Positions 12,901 through 25,400 of a stretch of 64,000 bases of DNA are shown one piece after another (positions within the stretch are counted from its first letter, which is position 1; each line of letters starts with the position of its first letter). The position numbers were made by a program, and so were the translations under genes. The notes beneath the pieces are model-generated. The model ran no database searches, had not been told where the DNA came from, and was given only the letters and a program-made list of their open reading frames with translations. The stretch lies in contig NC_087066.1 in assembly GCF_963678635.1 (NCBI RefSeq), forward strand, positions 25,437,736 through 25,501,735, in the 5' to 3' direction. Source of the DNA: Symsagittifera roscoffensis (Eukaryota; Xenacoelomorpha; Acoela; Convolutidae).

Positions 12901-13437
12901 CTTCGAGTTGCCACAAAGTGAGTACTTTCCAAATCTTCTTTTGCAACCATTTGATCATGACTGATTTCTCAGTCGCTTAGAGCTCAAATTTTCTCTGAGA
13001 CGTTCAAAGAGTTCTGTTTTCAAAACATCAATACGTAACATGTTTCTGGCAAGCTTGTACGATATTAACTATTTTAAAAATGATAATTTGTATGATGATT
13101 TGTTTTTTTTTTCAAGTTACAGAGACGTCTCTTAGTGAGAAGTCTGGTGTCAGTTGCCCAATTGTTTGTCAACAGTACAGCGTCATATTACTTTCTTTCA
13201 GGCATTTAAAGAGCTGAAGTAAAAGTTAAACTAATGGCGAAAGTCTGAAAACAATTAAATGTTATCCTAGTTCCTACTGATCTGGGAGGCAACAGCAACA
13301 ACTCTAACAACAACGATGACAACACAAGCAGCGGAGGGGGAGGAGGACAAGGGGAGGCAACAGGGACTGAGGCTCCCGCTGCGTCTCTCGACATGGACGA
13401 CTTGGAAGCCAGGCTGAACAGACTGAAGGGACTGTGA
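3907..13437 (+). CDS. IST1: IST1-like ESCRT-III regulator (5' incomplete, seven exons)
   Basis: IST1 is an ESCRT-III-like cytoplasmic protein that binds CHMP1 and the MIT domains of VPS4 and other proteins, and acts in endosomal sorting and abscission. Exons read in phase at 3907-4141, 5436-5523, 11788-12183, 12282-12316, 12395-12432, 12801-12917 and 13271-13437, all with GT-AG introns. They give 357 residues plus TGA. Exons 1-2 encode the later helices of the Ist1 domain (MDLEECLSNILFAAPRIYQD, then SLVEAYLVEIAESHKVDF). The middle is a Pro/Asn/Gln-rich disordered linker. The last 17 residues (SLDMDDLEARLNRLKGL) form a C-terminal MIT-interacting helix of the MIM1 type, typical of IST1. The first Ist1 helices (about 80 residues) and the start codon are missing: the first exon opens mid-codon after a good acceptor, so the 5' exons lie upstream or were not found in the repeats. 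The long 6.3-kb intron between exons 2 and 3 is full of SINE-like repeats. Confidence 0.9.
4191..4350. mobile_element. 160-bp foldback element with nested palindromes
   Basis: It starts GACCAAGTTAAGATCCTCTA and ends with the inverse form, GAGGATGTTAACTTGGTC. The right half is itself a near-perfect hairpin (about 4298-4346) with 23-base arms around AAACGTGTTT and one extra G. A second inverted pair, CAGCGCT/AGCGCTG, lies at 4214-4248. It sits 50 bp after an IST1 splice donor. Confidence 0.65.
4351..5435. other. IST1 intron sequence, nothing recognised
   Basis: AT-rich intron between the first two recognised IST1 exons. No repeat shared with the rest of the window and no second gene were found. 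Confidence 0.5.
5524..8950. repeat. Intronic repeat field: SINE tails and decayed satellite-like monomers
   Basis: This is part of the large IST1 intron. Around 6600-6700 and 8210-8290 there are tRNA-like words ('tctggcgtagag', 'gaccgtggcgcagatgcg'). At 7085-7160 the SINE 3' tail ('gtggtgcgaagctcagcttcgcctctgtgtca') appears; it recurs at 43715-43755. The block 7360-8110 repeats the monomer phrases seen at 631-2230. The two overlapping ORFs at 6890-7333 have no recognisable domain and lie in repeat, so I do not call them genes. Confidence 0.5.
9150..9500 (+). repeat. SINE-like composite repeat, copy 2
   Basis: The tRNA-like head is well kept: A-box-like 'tggctgagtgg' at about 9326 and B-box-like 'ggttcgaatc' at about 9361, in the style of a Ser/Leu tRNA. 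The common tail 'gtcgtgttctcgctagtg' follows, then 'gaagcttcgcctctgt'. A truncated relative lies just upstream at about 8965-9150. Confidence 0.65.
10200..10740 (+). repeat. SINE-like composite repeat, copy 3
   Basis: The block order matches the other copies: the 'cattcgaat..caataagttaacacagttgatgcattttta' segment, then 'acttgcaaaaatgtgtctatttgtatttg', a tRNA-like head ('gtggccgagagggcagagcgtcaggctc') and the shared tail ending 'cttcgcctctgtgtaaag'. Confidence 0.65.
10790..11450 (+). repeat. SINE-like composite repeat, copy 4 (longest)
   Basis: It contains all segments: 'cagcttattgtataattatgaacc', the 'gttgatgcatttta' block, 'gcaattttttgaaatgcgtaatttatac', 'gtgtctatttgtatttggtgcc', the head 'gtggctgagtggctactgcgtgagactc' and the tail. 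The co-linearity over about 660 bp shows that the repeat unit is longer than an ordinary SINE. Confidence 0.65.
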
Positions 13438-14080
13438 TCTATCTTAATCTGTTCATGCTGATTGACGTGAAATCTGATTCATTCATATCTTAACTAACGG
13501 GCAATTCGATATTTATTTGGGTTTTTGTCCAAAAATGGTTCCAATTTCAATCGAATTGTCCGATGGGCGATAACTGAAGTTTTCATCTTTTAAATTTCAG
13601 AAATGTACACTAAAAATTACTCGTAGTTTTAGAAACTTCCCCATGTAAAATTGAAATGGAATAATTTATTTTTATGCACATATTTTACGTACTTAAGGCA
13701 AGCTTAAGAATCGCAAGCACAATATTTTGCCTTTTAGTTATATCCTTAAGGCTGTAGCTCATGAAAATTAGGAAGGGTCACTGTGCAAATTTACCGTTCG
13801 TGAGTTTTCTAATGAAATTCATGAGACACTTGTTGTAAAGCTTGAATCTTATGAGCAACAAAAACGCGCATATTTTTCATGAAAATTTCAAAACGAGACT
13901 GCTGTTATTCAATTTACTACGAATTGTTCTGGAACACGGAAACCGAAGTTTTTGCCAATAAAACGTTCAAAATACTTGAATAGATGAGCAATCTCAGCTG
14001 ACTGATAAAGAAGCTGTGAAAGTCCGTATACGTTTATTTCTGAAGCGTGATTTGTTCCGATCACGAAGTGGGAGGAGACT
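13438..14080 (+). other. IST1 3' untranslated region and downstream flank
   Basis: The region follows the IST1 stop codon. An AATAAA signal lies at about 13957-13962, with a GT/T-rich stretch further on, so a 3' UTR of about 540 nt is plausible. This is inference; no cleavage site can be read from the sequence. Confidence 0.4.
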
Positions 14081-14229
14081 TTGTTTTGTGTTAAGGTTTT
14101 TGTAAGTTTTTCTTGTGCGGTTTCACTTTTACTTTTGGCAGTTTTATGTTTTTCCTCTCAAACTCTCACAACGCAAAAATTGTCAAAGGTGAGCGAGGGA
14201 AATATCACAGTTAAAGTTAATACATCAAA

Positions 14230-14885
14230 AATAAAAGTTATCTTTTTCTACCCTAGCGAAGCGAGTGTATTAGATCGAACCTTCGAACCTAAGTCGAAAT
14301 ATTGGTGCCACTTTTGAGGCACCTTTTCAACTTTTTCATAGCATTTGCTTTGAAATTCGAATAGTAATAAGTTAACACAGTTGATGCATTTTTAAATCAT
14401 CAAATGAACCGAAAAAAGTGATTTGTTCCAAGCAACAACAACAATAAAAATTCGATTTCACAAATTTTCTAGCTCAATAAACTTCGCAATTTTTTTGAAA
14501 TGCATAGTTTATACGTAATTTGGTTTTATACTTTGCGATTTTTTACATGTAACGTTAGTATGGATGCCTTCAGTTTGTTATATTCCTAATTTTTACATGC
14601 AAAATTGAGTTTTTGTATTTGGTGCCACTCTTGCTGATTGGCATTGGCAAGTTATTGGCATATGTGGCTGCTTTACTCGTGACTAGTGTTTATCGGTTGT
14701 TAAGCTTGCGTGGCTGAGTGGATAGTGCGGGAGACTATAATTTTTGATTGTTCTCGTAGCCGAGTTTTTGCTAATTCGCGGCTTATTTCTACTTTTTCTT
14801 ATTTCACATGATAGAGCTGCTTTTTTTTGGTCGTGTTCTTGCAAGTGTTTGCGAAGCGTAGCTTTGCCTCTGTGTAAAACTACGC
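14230..14885 (+). repeat. SINE-like composite repeat, copy 5
   Basis: It is co-linear with copies 3 and 4: 'gaatagtaataagttaacacagttgatgcattttta', 'gcaattttttttgaaatgcatagtttatac', 'ggtgccactcttgctg', 'gtggctgagtggatagtgcgggagac', then the tail 'gtcgtgttcttgcaagtgtttgcgaagcgtagctttgcc'. It lies outside the IST1 coding exons. Confidence 0.6.
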
Positions 14886-15073
14886 TTTTAGACAAGTACA
14901 GAACAATCAAAGCGACGGAGGAGTAATAAGTTGAATATATGCATTAAGAATTTCTTAGCTCTGAGTAATAGTTTTTTAGGATTCACTTAGCGCCTACCAG
15001 CACTAAGACTTCGAAATTCTTAAAATAAATCCGCAAAAAAACTAAGTTTTGAAAACAAATTTTTTTTTCATTT

Positions 15074-18000
15074 TTGCACAAAAAACTGGGCGACTCAAAC
15101 ATTAGCTGTTGTTGATCAGGTTGCTTTTGGTCGCTCTTACCACGCGTAAAACGACTAAAAATTGGTAAAAAAGTAAAATTGTTGTTTTTGTTATTTTTTT
15201 CAGAGTTTTCTTTGGTCTAAACTTTCTGTACAATTGCACATAAAATTGGTGTTTATTGGTGGTTATCGGTAAAAATATACTACGCTTACTGCGTCTGCTT
15301 CAGTTGCTTTATTTTTTAGGGTTCCTGCGGGTTGGAAATATTGTTCTGGTTTCTTTTTTCAAATTGCTTTCAAAATGGCTGCGAAGTTTAATCGAAGTCA
15401 ATTTAATAGAGCTTAGACCAAAGAAGCAATCTAACTAGGACAAACCTGGTGCCATTTTTTTTCAAAACTAATTGTAAGTTTTATAGATTTAAAATACAAA
15501 AAATTTTCAAATTTTTGCACAAATGTTGCCTTTTGACCGAGTGATGTTATTTTTTGGTTATAAATTCAGAAAGTCAACCTCAATATTCGAGCATGGCAAT
15601 TGAAAATTTGACAAGAAATTGATTACTCAGTAAAGGTGAAAATGTGAAATTTGAGATAATTTCCTTCTACAGAATGTTGACTGAAAATTTTTCGTTTCTG
15701 AGCAGAATCAGATAATCCAAATAATCATGGAAATGGTTTAAAAAATATATCATATTGAAGCCGTGAAAACCTGCTTTCATTTGTGTGTAAAACTTTATTT
15801 AACAATTTTTAAGCAAATGAAGCGAGTGCACATATTTATAGTATGATGATAAGGTTTTATTCAAGCCATATTTATAGTATGATGATAAGGTTTTATTCAA
15901 GCCGCAAGAATTTCCATTAACATTAGCTTTTGGCGCCTTCTTAGGATGAATTTCCTTAAACCAAAAAAATACACTCCTGAAACTTAAAAAAAATAGTTCT
16001 GGCGACTTCATGGGATAGCACTTTTTTTCAAAACTTTTCTGTGAAAAGCTGGAAGCAGTTCTTTTTTATTTGCTATTTTTTGTAATATTATAATTCTTCT
16101 TTGCATTTTTTGAGGAAACTTGTTGAATAGGCATAATTTTCAATGACTTACTGAAAATGCCTACGTTTCAGGCCTTCGTTTAGATTCTCAGATCACATCA
16201 TGGATAAAAAATGACACAATTTCAAGATAAAAAACTGTTTTTCTCTGCTACTTGGACAGCATCCGGCTTTGATTATTATTTAGAATATACAGCAAAACTA
16301 TATTACCATACAGCCGTGGCCGTTTGTAGCGTTATGGTAGCGTTAGTATATCTTCCAGTTCGTAGCGAAGACCTACATAATTGGGGATCAAGAAACATAA
16401 TTGTTCCTTATTTTTTTTCAAAGTGTCTTCGATTGTTATTCTACAGTTACGAAAACATATAGGTTGCAATTATAGTTTTCACTCGATGGATTGCTTAAAA
16501 AGTACTCATATCTCTACCGTTCTCTCTACAATTAGTAGAGATTGACTGTTGAAATTTTGACTCATGATTATAGTTTTTTTTGAAAGCCTCATTTGTTAAT
16601 TTGAGTAGTGGGCGTCAGAGAGGTGTTGTTCGTCCCCAAAATTACTAGTAGCAGCATCGAAAATTGTTTTCCTTTTTATCCATTTTGCAAAAACAACTGG
16701 TCGACTAAAACTTTAACTGTTGTTGCTCAGTTTGCTTTTGGTCGCTCTTACCACGCGTAAAATGACTGAAAATTGGTAACTAAGTAAAATTGTCTTTTTT
16801 GTTATTTTTTCAAAGCTTTCTCTGGTCTAAACTTTCTGTATAATTGCATATTAAAATGGTTTTTCTAGTTTGTTGTCGGTAAAAAAATACTACGCTAACT
16901 GCGTCTGCTTCAGTTGCTTTTTTTTCTAGAGTTCCTGCGGATGTTTTAATTTATTTTTTCAAATTGCTTTTAAAATGTCTGCGAAACTTAATTGAAATGT
17001 CTGCGAAAAGTTTAATCGAAGTTAATTCAATAGAGCTTAGATCAGAAAAGTAATCTAACTAGTACAAACCTGGTTCCATTTTTTCAAAACTAATTGTAAG
17101 TTTAATAGTTTTAAAATACAAAAAATTTTCAAATTTTTGCACAAATGTTGCCTTTTGACCGAGTGATGTTATTTTTTGGTTATAAATTCAGAAAGTCAAC
17201 CTCAATATTCGAGCATGGCAATTGAAAATTTGACAAGAAATTGATTACTCAGTAAAGGTGAAATGTGAGATTTTTTCCTTCTACAGAATGTTGACTGAAA
17301 ATTTTTCGTTTCTGAGCAGAATCAGATAATCCAAATAATCACAGAAATGGTTCAAAAAATATATCATATTGAAGTCGTGAAAACTTGTTTCTATTTGTGT
17401 GTAAAACTTATTTAACAAATTCTAAGCAAATGAACCGAGTGCATATTTTTATAGTATGAGGATAAGGTTTTACTCAAGCCGCAAGAATTTCCATTAACAT
17501 TAGCTTTTGGCGCCTTCTTAGGATGAATTTCTTTTAACCAAAAAAAAACTCCTTCAACTAAAAAAAATAGTTTCGGCAACTTCATGGGATAGCACTTTTT
17601 TCGAAACCTTTTCTGTAAAAGGCTGGAAGCAGTTCTTTTTTTTGCTATTTTTTTGTATTATGATAATTTTTCTTTGTATTTTTGAGGAAACTGTTGTCGA
17701 ATAGGCATAGTTTTCAATGACTTACTGAAAATGCCTACGTTTCAGGCCTTCGATTAGATTCTCAGATCACATCATGGATAAAAAATGACACAATTTCAAG
17801 ATAAAAAACTGTTTTATTTTTTTTTTTGGTTTGTTCTTATGGTAGAGTTTCTCTGCTACTTGGACAGCACCCGGCTATTATTATTTTTTAGAGCATACAG
17901 CAGAACTAAATTACCATACAGCCGTGGCCGTTTGTAGCGTTATGGTAGCGTTAGTAGAACTTGCCGTTCGTAGCGAGGACCTACATAATTGGGGATCAAG

Positions 18001-20480
18001 AAACATAATTGTTCCTTATTTTTTTTAAGTGTCTTTGGTTGTTATTCTACAGTTACGAAAACATATAGGTTGCAATTTTAGTTTTCACTCGATGGATTGA
18101 ACAAAAGGTATTCATATCTCTGCCGTTCTCTCTACAATTATTAGAGATTGAGTGTTGAAATTTTGACCTATGGTTATAGAAGCTGTCTATTTGAGTATTG
18201 CCGGATGAAAAAACTGCAATTTTTTTGAAAGCCTCATTTGTCATTTTGCATTGTGCGCGTCAGAGAGGTGTTGTTCATCCCCAAAATTACTAGTAGCAGC
18301 ATCGAAAATTGTTTTCTTTTTTATCCATTTTGCAAAAACAACTGGTCGACTAAAACTTTAACTGTTGTTGCTCAGTTTGCTTTTGGTCGCTCTTACCATG
18401 TGTAAAATGACTGAAAATTGGTAACTAAGTAAAATTGTCTTTTTTGTTATTTTTTCAAAGCTTTCTCTGGTCTAAACTTTCTGTATAATTGCATATTAAA
18501 ATGGTTTTTCTAGTTTGTTGTCGGTAAAAAAATACTACGCTAACTGCGTCTGCTTCAGTTGCTTTTTTTTCTAGAGTTCCTGCGGATGTTTTAATTTATT
18601 TTTTCAAATTGCTTTTAAAATGTCTGCGAAACTTAATTGAAATGTCTGCGAAAAGTTTAATCGAAGTTAATTCAATAGAGCTTAGATCAGAAAAGTAATC
18701 TAACTAGTACAAACCTGGTTCCATTTTTTCAAAACTAATTGTAAGTTTAATAGTTTTGAAATACAAAAAAATTTCAAATTTTTGCACAAATGTTGTCTTT
18801 TGACCGAGTGATGTTATTTTTTGGTTATAAATTCAGAAAGTCAACCTCATTATTCGAGCGTGGCAATTGAAAATTTGACAAGAAATTGATTATTCAGTAA
18901 AGGTGAAAATGTGAAATGTGAGATAATTTCCTTCTACAGAATGTTGACTGAAAATTTTTCGTTTCTGAGCAGAATCAGATAATCCAAATAATCACAGAAA
19001 TGGTTCAAAAAATATATCATATTGAAGTCGTGAAAACCTGTTTCTATTTGTGTGTAAAACTTATTTAACAAATTCTAAGCAAATGAACCGAGTGCATATT
19101 TTTATAGTATGAGGATAAGGTTTTACTCAAGCCGCAAGAATTTCCATTAACATTAGCTTTTGGCGCCTTCTTAGGATGAATTTCTTTTAACCAAAAAAAA
19201 CTCCTTCAACTAAAAAAAATAGTTTCGGCAACTTCATGGGATAGCACTTTTTTCGAAACCTTTTCTGTAAAAGGCTGGAAGCAGTTCTTTTTTTTGCTAT
19301 TTTTTTGTATTATGATAATTTTTCTTTGTATTTTTTGAGGAAACTGTTGTCGAATAGGCATAGTTTTCAATGACTTACTGAAAATGCCTACGTTTCAGGC
19401 CTTCGATTAGATTCTCAGATCACATCATGGATAAAAAATGACACAATTTCAAGATAAAAAACTGTTTTATTTTTTTTTTTGGTTTGTTCTTATGGTAGAG
19501 TTTCTCTGCTACTTGGACAGCACCCGGCTATTATTATTTTTTAGAGCATACAGCAGAACTAAATTACCATACAGCCGTGGCCGTTTGTAGCGTTATGGTA
19601 GCGTTAGTAGAACTTGCCGTTCGTAGCGAGGACCTACATAATTGGGGATCAAGAAACATAATTGTTCCTTATTTTTTTTAAGTGTCTTTGGTTGTTATTC
19701 TACAGTTACGAAAACATATAGGTTGCAATTTTAGTTTTCACTCGATGGATTGAACAAAAGGTATTCATATCTCTGCCGTTCTCTCTACAATTATTAGAGA
19801 TTGAGTGTTGAAATTTTGACCTATGGTTATAGAAGCTGTCTATTTGAGTATTGCCGGATGAAAAAACTGCAATTTTTTTGAAAGCCTCATTTGTCATTTT
19901 GCATTGTGCGCGTCAGAGAGGTGTTGTTCATCCCCAAAATTACTCCTAGCAGCATCGAAAATTGTTTTCTTTTTTATCCATTTTGCAAAAAAAACTGGTC
20001 GACTAAAACTTTAATTGTTGTTGCTTAGTTTGCTTTTGGTCGCTCTTATCACGCGTAAGACGACTGAAAATTAGTAAATAAGTAAAATTGTCTTTTTTGT
20101 TATTTTTTCAAAGCTTTCTCTGGTCTAAAATTTTTGTACAATTGCATATAAAAAGTAGTTTTTCTTTTTTGTCAGTAAAAATATACTACGCTAACTGCGT
20201 CTGCTTCAGTTGCCTTATTTTCTAGAGTTCCTGCGGATTGGAAAGTAGGTTTTGGTTTCTTCTTTCAAATTGCTTTTAAAATGGCTGCGAAGTTTAATCG
20301 AAGTTAATTCAATAGAGCTTAGACCAAAGAAGCAATCCAACTAGGACAAACCTGGTGCCATTTTTTTCAAAACTAATTGTAACTAAATGTTGCCTTTTGA
20401 CCGAGTGATGTTATTTTTTGGTTATAAATACAGAAAGTCAACCTCAATATTCGAGCATGGCAATTGAAAATTTGACAAGA
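15074..20480. repeat. Tandem array of ~1.6-kb units, 3.3 copies
   Basis: Units begin near 15074, 16683, 18328 and 19981 with 'gcaaaaacaactggtcgact...ttgcttttggtcgctctta'. The spacings are about 1609, 1645 and 1653 bp, and the fourth unit stops near 20480. Copies 2 and 3 are almost identical and the first is the most diverged. The two identical 63-codon ORFs at 18053-18244 and 19706-19897 only reflect this duplication. Within unit 1 a 36-bp word is itself duplicated (about 15834-15905). No transposase or terminal motif was recognised. Confidence 0.85.
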
Positions 20481-20838
20481 AAAAATAACTAGTCAGATTT
20501 AGGTAATTTGATAAATAAGCTGCTGCTTTTCAGTTAATTTTGTCAAAAAATTTACAAAATTCTTAGTTCCTTTTTATGTTAAAGGAAACCTATATGAAGG
20601 CCTATTTTAGATCTTTAACTTCCAACGAATACTTTTGAGTTGAAAGTTGCGAACTGCTACTGCCATTTACGGGTGTTTGGCACTACGGATACCTCTTTGA
20701 CGCATTCTACTTAATTGGTTATATGAGGGCTTGAAAACGAACTATATTATTTAAGGCATCATTTCGAGGGATGTAACTTTTTTTTGCTTAAGCAGCAATC
20801 GAATTTTCTTGTTTTCTCCATGGAAATAGAATTTTGAC

Positions 20839-21087
20839 TTGAAATGGAAAACTTCGTGCCAAATTGGTGGGTGTGGTGTTGAAATGTTTAGATCTCCGTA
20901 TCAAAATCGAAAGCTCCGTGGCTCGAGGCTCATCATGATAAGTACTCGTTGCTTATGTTCTCAGCCCAGGACAGTGGCCAAAATTGGCATGTTATCCTTA
21001 ACTAGTGGCACAACAGCGGAACTGCTCAAAGAGCTGAATAGCTCGAATCTGGATCCGTTTTCTCTTCTTGTGACTAATTTGTCTTAA
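20839..21087 (+). pseudogene. Possible decayed histidine acid phosphatase fragment
   Basis: Three frames together recall the C-terminal part of a lysosomal-type acid phosphatase. One gives GKLRAKLVGVVLK near 20845. A second gives DKYSLLMFSAQD near 20936, where the family has a hydrophobic stretch then SAHD. A third continues after it. The frame changes and the missing His (Q in its place) would mean a dead copy. Base composition is richer in GC than the surroundings. The identification is weak and rests on short motifs. Confidence 0.2.
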
Positions 21088-22479
21088 CTTATGTCAGTGT
21101 GTGGTTGAAAACATAGACTAGACTACATTTATAATTTATAATGAATAATTCAACTATCGACGATTAATTATTGCAATTAATTTTGAATAGTTTGTGACCT
21201 GCACAATGTATATTTTGTAGCTTCTATTTTGATATATTTGGATGGTTTGAATATATTACGATATCACTTTAAAAGCTTGCCGCAATTAGAAAAGTTTTGT
21301 TTTTCTAAAACCAAAAGTAAAAATTAGTCGTCTTTGGTAACAGCTATGCAACCTGGACATCCAATTCCATAATATCAAAATAGAAATGTTTAGACAATAA
21401 CATCAGCTAAAACTACTATTGTGGTTAAATATCGACGTGTACTGCAATGTTGTCAATATAAATTCATGCTTAGTTATTGAAATAAAAAAATATTATACTC
21501 GAGACTAGCTTCGTTGATACAAATACAGTTGATGACATGTTTGCTTCTTGAAACTGAGTATATAAAATTGCACGAAAATTGCAGAATATTAAACAGGAAG
21601 CTACAGTTCAGTTGCGTGCAAATAGGAAAATAAATACAACAAAAAAATTAATTTTGCTAATTAATTATAACTGCGCCCTAGGAATAAGATAAATTTGATA
21701 TACTTTGCTTTCGATTTTTTTGTCAATCAAAATATGCACATACTTGGCGTGCGATAGATAATGGTATTTTAATAGTGTCTCAATTCTAAAATTTCTGTTT
21801 TTTTTGTCTTATATCTCAAAAAGAAGGCTTCCAGGAAAGGGAGAAAGATGACCTGATCAAATGTATTAAGAACCCGTGAGTTGCGGTAGTAAATTGATTA
21901 CTAACTTCAACTTAGAAAATTTCTATGACAAAATACATGAAAGGCGAAGATGTTCCCTTGTTATGAAGTAGACTTTAAAATTCCATAAGTTCGTATGTAC
22001 TTTTTTGTGCAAGTGTCAGGGGAATGTTTTTGGTTTTTTAATCTTAATTTTATTAAGAGAAACTATAGGTTTTTGTTATTATACGAACCAAAATGATTTT
22101 TGTTGTTATTTTAAAAACTGTTCTATATTATTTACTAGATACAATATCTGAACCTTAATTTGAAACCAAATCTCGCATGAAACATTCTGTAATGTTTGAG
22201 CCGTGTAACATAAAAGGGGTCTTTTGGACTAAACTACTAAACGGCCCGCAAAACAATGTTTAAAATCTTTACCTTCAAAACTTTGAACCAATCTTGAACT
22301 GAGAAACCCTGCGCCTTTCTTGAAACGACAAAAAATTAGCCTATCAAATTCAAGAAGAAGTTATGTTGAATTTTCGCAAATCGAAATAGTTCGATTGTTC
22401 TTCTTTTTTGGGCCGCCGTTTAGTGCTAAAGAGCCCAGAAACTAAGTACAGATGATGCATTAAGTATCTAGATGATGGA
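21088..22479. other. Intergenic, nothing recognised
   Basis: AT-rich sequence between the tandem array and the 3' end of GAD. It must hold the GAD 3' UTR on the minus strand, but no definite poly(A) signal was assigned. Confidence 0.4.
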
Positions 22480-25400
22480 TTAGAGTTCAATGTCGTGTCC
22501 CAGTCTGTCGATCTCCTCCACCACGTAGAGAATGTCCTCCCTTCGACTGGCCTGGTTGGAGATGACCATTCGGAAGAAGTTAGGGATGGAGAAGAGGGGC
22601 TGGTAGCCCACCATCAGATCACCCTTGTTCATCATCCTGCCCTTGATTATGGGTGCCACCTTTATTTGAGTGAGAAACAAAAAACATAATTAAAAACCTA
22701 AATGCTTTGTAATTTATTCCAACAAATTTATCGACGTAATTTATCCACATAAACCAACTGAAAGGTAAATACTACAGTTCACCTAGAAAACTGAACCCCT
22801 CTGTTATTGTAACTTGATATAAATAACTTTTTAACTATCGTGTGAAAACAATTTTTTATTGTTATTATTACCCTTGCGATAAGCAAGGGTATTGCTACCG
22901 GGTACTAGACGTTTTCCCCGTAATTAACTTTGTTCACAGAATGGTCAAAATGGTAAAGCTTAATGCATGCTCAATTTTTTGAAAATTCAATTAAAACTAC
23001 TTTCGTTGAGGTAAAAAAATAGTTGTTATCCGCTTCCAGTAATTATTTTTTTAAATAAATTTCTTGAACAAATGATGATTTTTTTTAAAAGGAAATTTAT
23101 TTAATCTGGTACGGTTCGATTCGGCTTACTTTGTAAAGCACGGATTTGTTTTAATTTTGAAATGATTGCTTTTGAAATAACTTACCAGATCTGATTTTGA
23201 GTAATTTGTTTTTAATGTTTTTTTTTTACAATTAAGCGGTTTCGGCTTTTGTTTTATCGGCATAGTCAACGTATATTGCGTCGTTTCGAGGACAAAAATA
23301 TCTTGTTTGACGAAATTACAGATTGTGAAAAAGTATAAGATTTCGCTTTCTGCTAAGATTTTAATTTTTTGAGACTGTTTTTTGGAAACTTTGAGCAGAT
23401 CTGGTTCAGTCGAAAGAGCAAGTTGCAAAAACTTTCGTGCAAAAGCTGAGACTCCTTTTTTTGTATGAAAATTGTTGTGTCCCTCAGAAAAATCAGTTTA
23501 ATGAAATTTACACTGTTTTTGCAGTTTTTGCTGATTTTATCCTAGATGGAGGTTATTCGAAAAAAAACTGGTTATAGAAATTTTCCTTGTACAAATGGCT
23601 CCGCAATTATAGTTTCAATCGAAACAACATTCTTTGAGAAACTCACTTGTAGATGCAGCTACGCCAGGTTTTTCGCAGAAAACTAATGATTTAAGAAAAG
23701 TCGAATTTTTGAGATTTTGATCGTTTTTTGGAAACTTATTTTCTTTTTTCTTACACTCACACCACCAATTCTGAGTTTAATGATTCAATTGAAAGAGAAC
23801 TTTATATCTTATAGATCATCACTGCATAAACGGTTATACCTTATTTTAAAAGTAACGGTTAAAATTAAGTATGGTTTATAGTTCATTTTGAGAAATTTTT
23901 ATTTTCTTTTGAAAATTTTTCACTTTTAACATCTTTTTACCTCCTTATTTCAGTATAAACCACTAAAGGTAAGGGTTGAGATCAATCCCTAAAAATTTTA
24001 GCACAAAAGTTTTTTGTGACAGCAGTTTGTTTTTCGCTCAACAGGTGGTCAAACGGAAATGTTTGTTTAAGTTGTCGCCCGATTATCAAAGTTTTCAATT
24101 TATCTTTGCAAGCTATTTTTTCAACTTAATTTTCAAAAATCCTACTTTTGTCTCTTTTTTAACTCTGTGTAAAGCCTCTGTGTAAAGTCTTAGGTTTCAG
24201 TATTTGAATTTTTTTTCTAGCCGATTGCAAACTATAGTTTTGATACACCCAGTGGTTCATTCAGCAAGTCAGGAAGAAAGAACCGTACATATGGTGCATG
24301 TTAAAATATAGTGTCCACGAATTGATTCCACACGGTAGTAAAAAAAACTAACGCTCTAAGTGATTCTGATCATCATTTTTCAGTTTCTTCATTGCACCTT
24401 GATTCGGTTTCAGTTTTTCTCGATCACATAACACGGATGTGGGGAGAGAATATTGACCTGGATCTAGGATGTTAACTTGATCCGTGAAGTCTAAGGATTT
24501 TGAAGTGAGATCACTGACCTTGTGCAGCTTCTTGGTTCTGGCCTGGCCCTCGGGCATTCCCCGAATGCACTCAGGAATATACCAGAAACACACATTCAGG
24601 AACTGCGGCTGAAACAGGAAAAAAAACTCAAAAAATTATTCTCCCGTATCTATATCTCTCATAACTAGTTGAGAAGATGTACATTAAAAGCGCATAGATG
24701 CAATTTGTACAGCAAGAATTAAGATTTTGGCGTGGTATCCTGCTTTTTAATGTATATGCTGAGCTCTAAAAACACACGATAACACGACAAAGTGGTAATT
24801 CTTCTTGTACTAATTGCATCTTTGTGCTTTTTAACCCCATGAAATTGGCGCGTTTTCCACTTAATTTTTGTGAAAGTGTCTCTCTCACCTCTTCGAACAC
24901 CATCTGAAAGCCCTGCTTTTCGTGGATCAGCTGGACCAGGTAGTCTCTGAGGTCGAACATGAGGTTCACGTGTGCCTCCATGCCCACCCTGCCCTTGGCA
25001 CGCCACATGAGCCAGAATTTGAAAATGTCCACATGACGACCGCACTGGATGGCCTAATATTTTGTGTCTTGTAATTGGGAACTAGACTTTTTTCCCATAA
25101 ACAATTTTTCTTACAATTTATAATTGAAATTGATATTGCTTTGTTATCGATTCTTAGTAGTTTTAAAAACACTTCACACGTGGCTTGGAAATAATGTTTG
25201 CCTTAGCACATTATGCTCTGGGTTTCGAGTCCCGACTGGACCTTGTTTTTTTTTCAATATCTGAAATTGATTTTTTTTCGAGAAAAACTGATTACTCTGA
25301 CCATAGTTTGTCGGCTTATGTTTTGTCGGCTTAGTTGGCACGTCACAATTTTTTACGCGGCAAGCAGTTGTAGTCTCAAGTGTATTTTACTAACTCGTGT

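Noticed and set aside
18053-19897. Two identical 63-codon ORFs suggesting a conserved gene
   Set aside because: Identity is due to the 1653-bp tandem duplication; the older copy of the unit lacks the ORF.
24348-24593. Extension of the GAD exon past LHKV as an 81-codon ORF
   Set aside because: The conserved sequence stops at an AAG|GTCAGT donor and resumes in phase at 22659.
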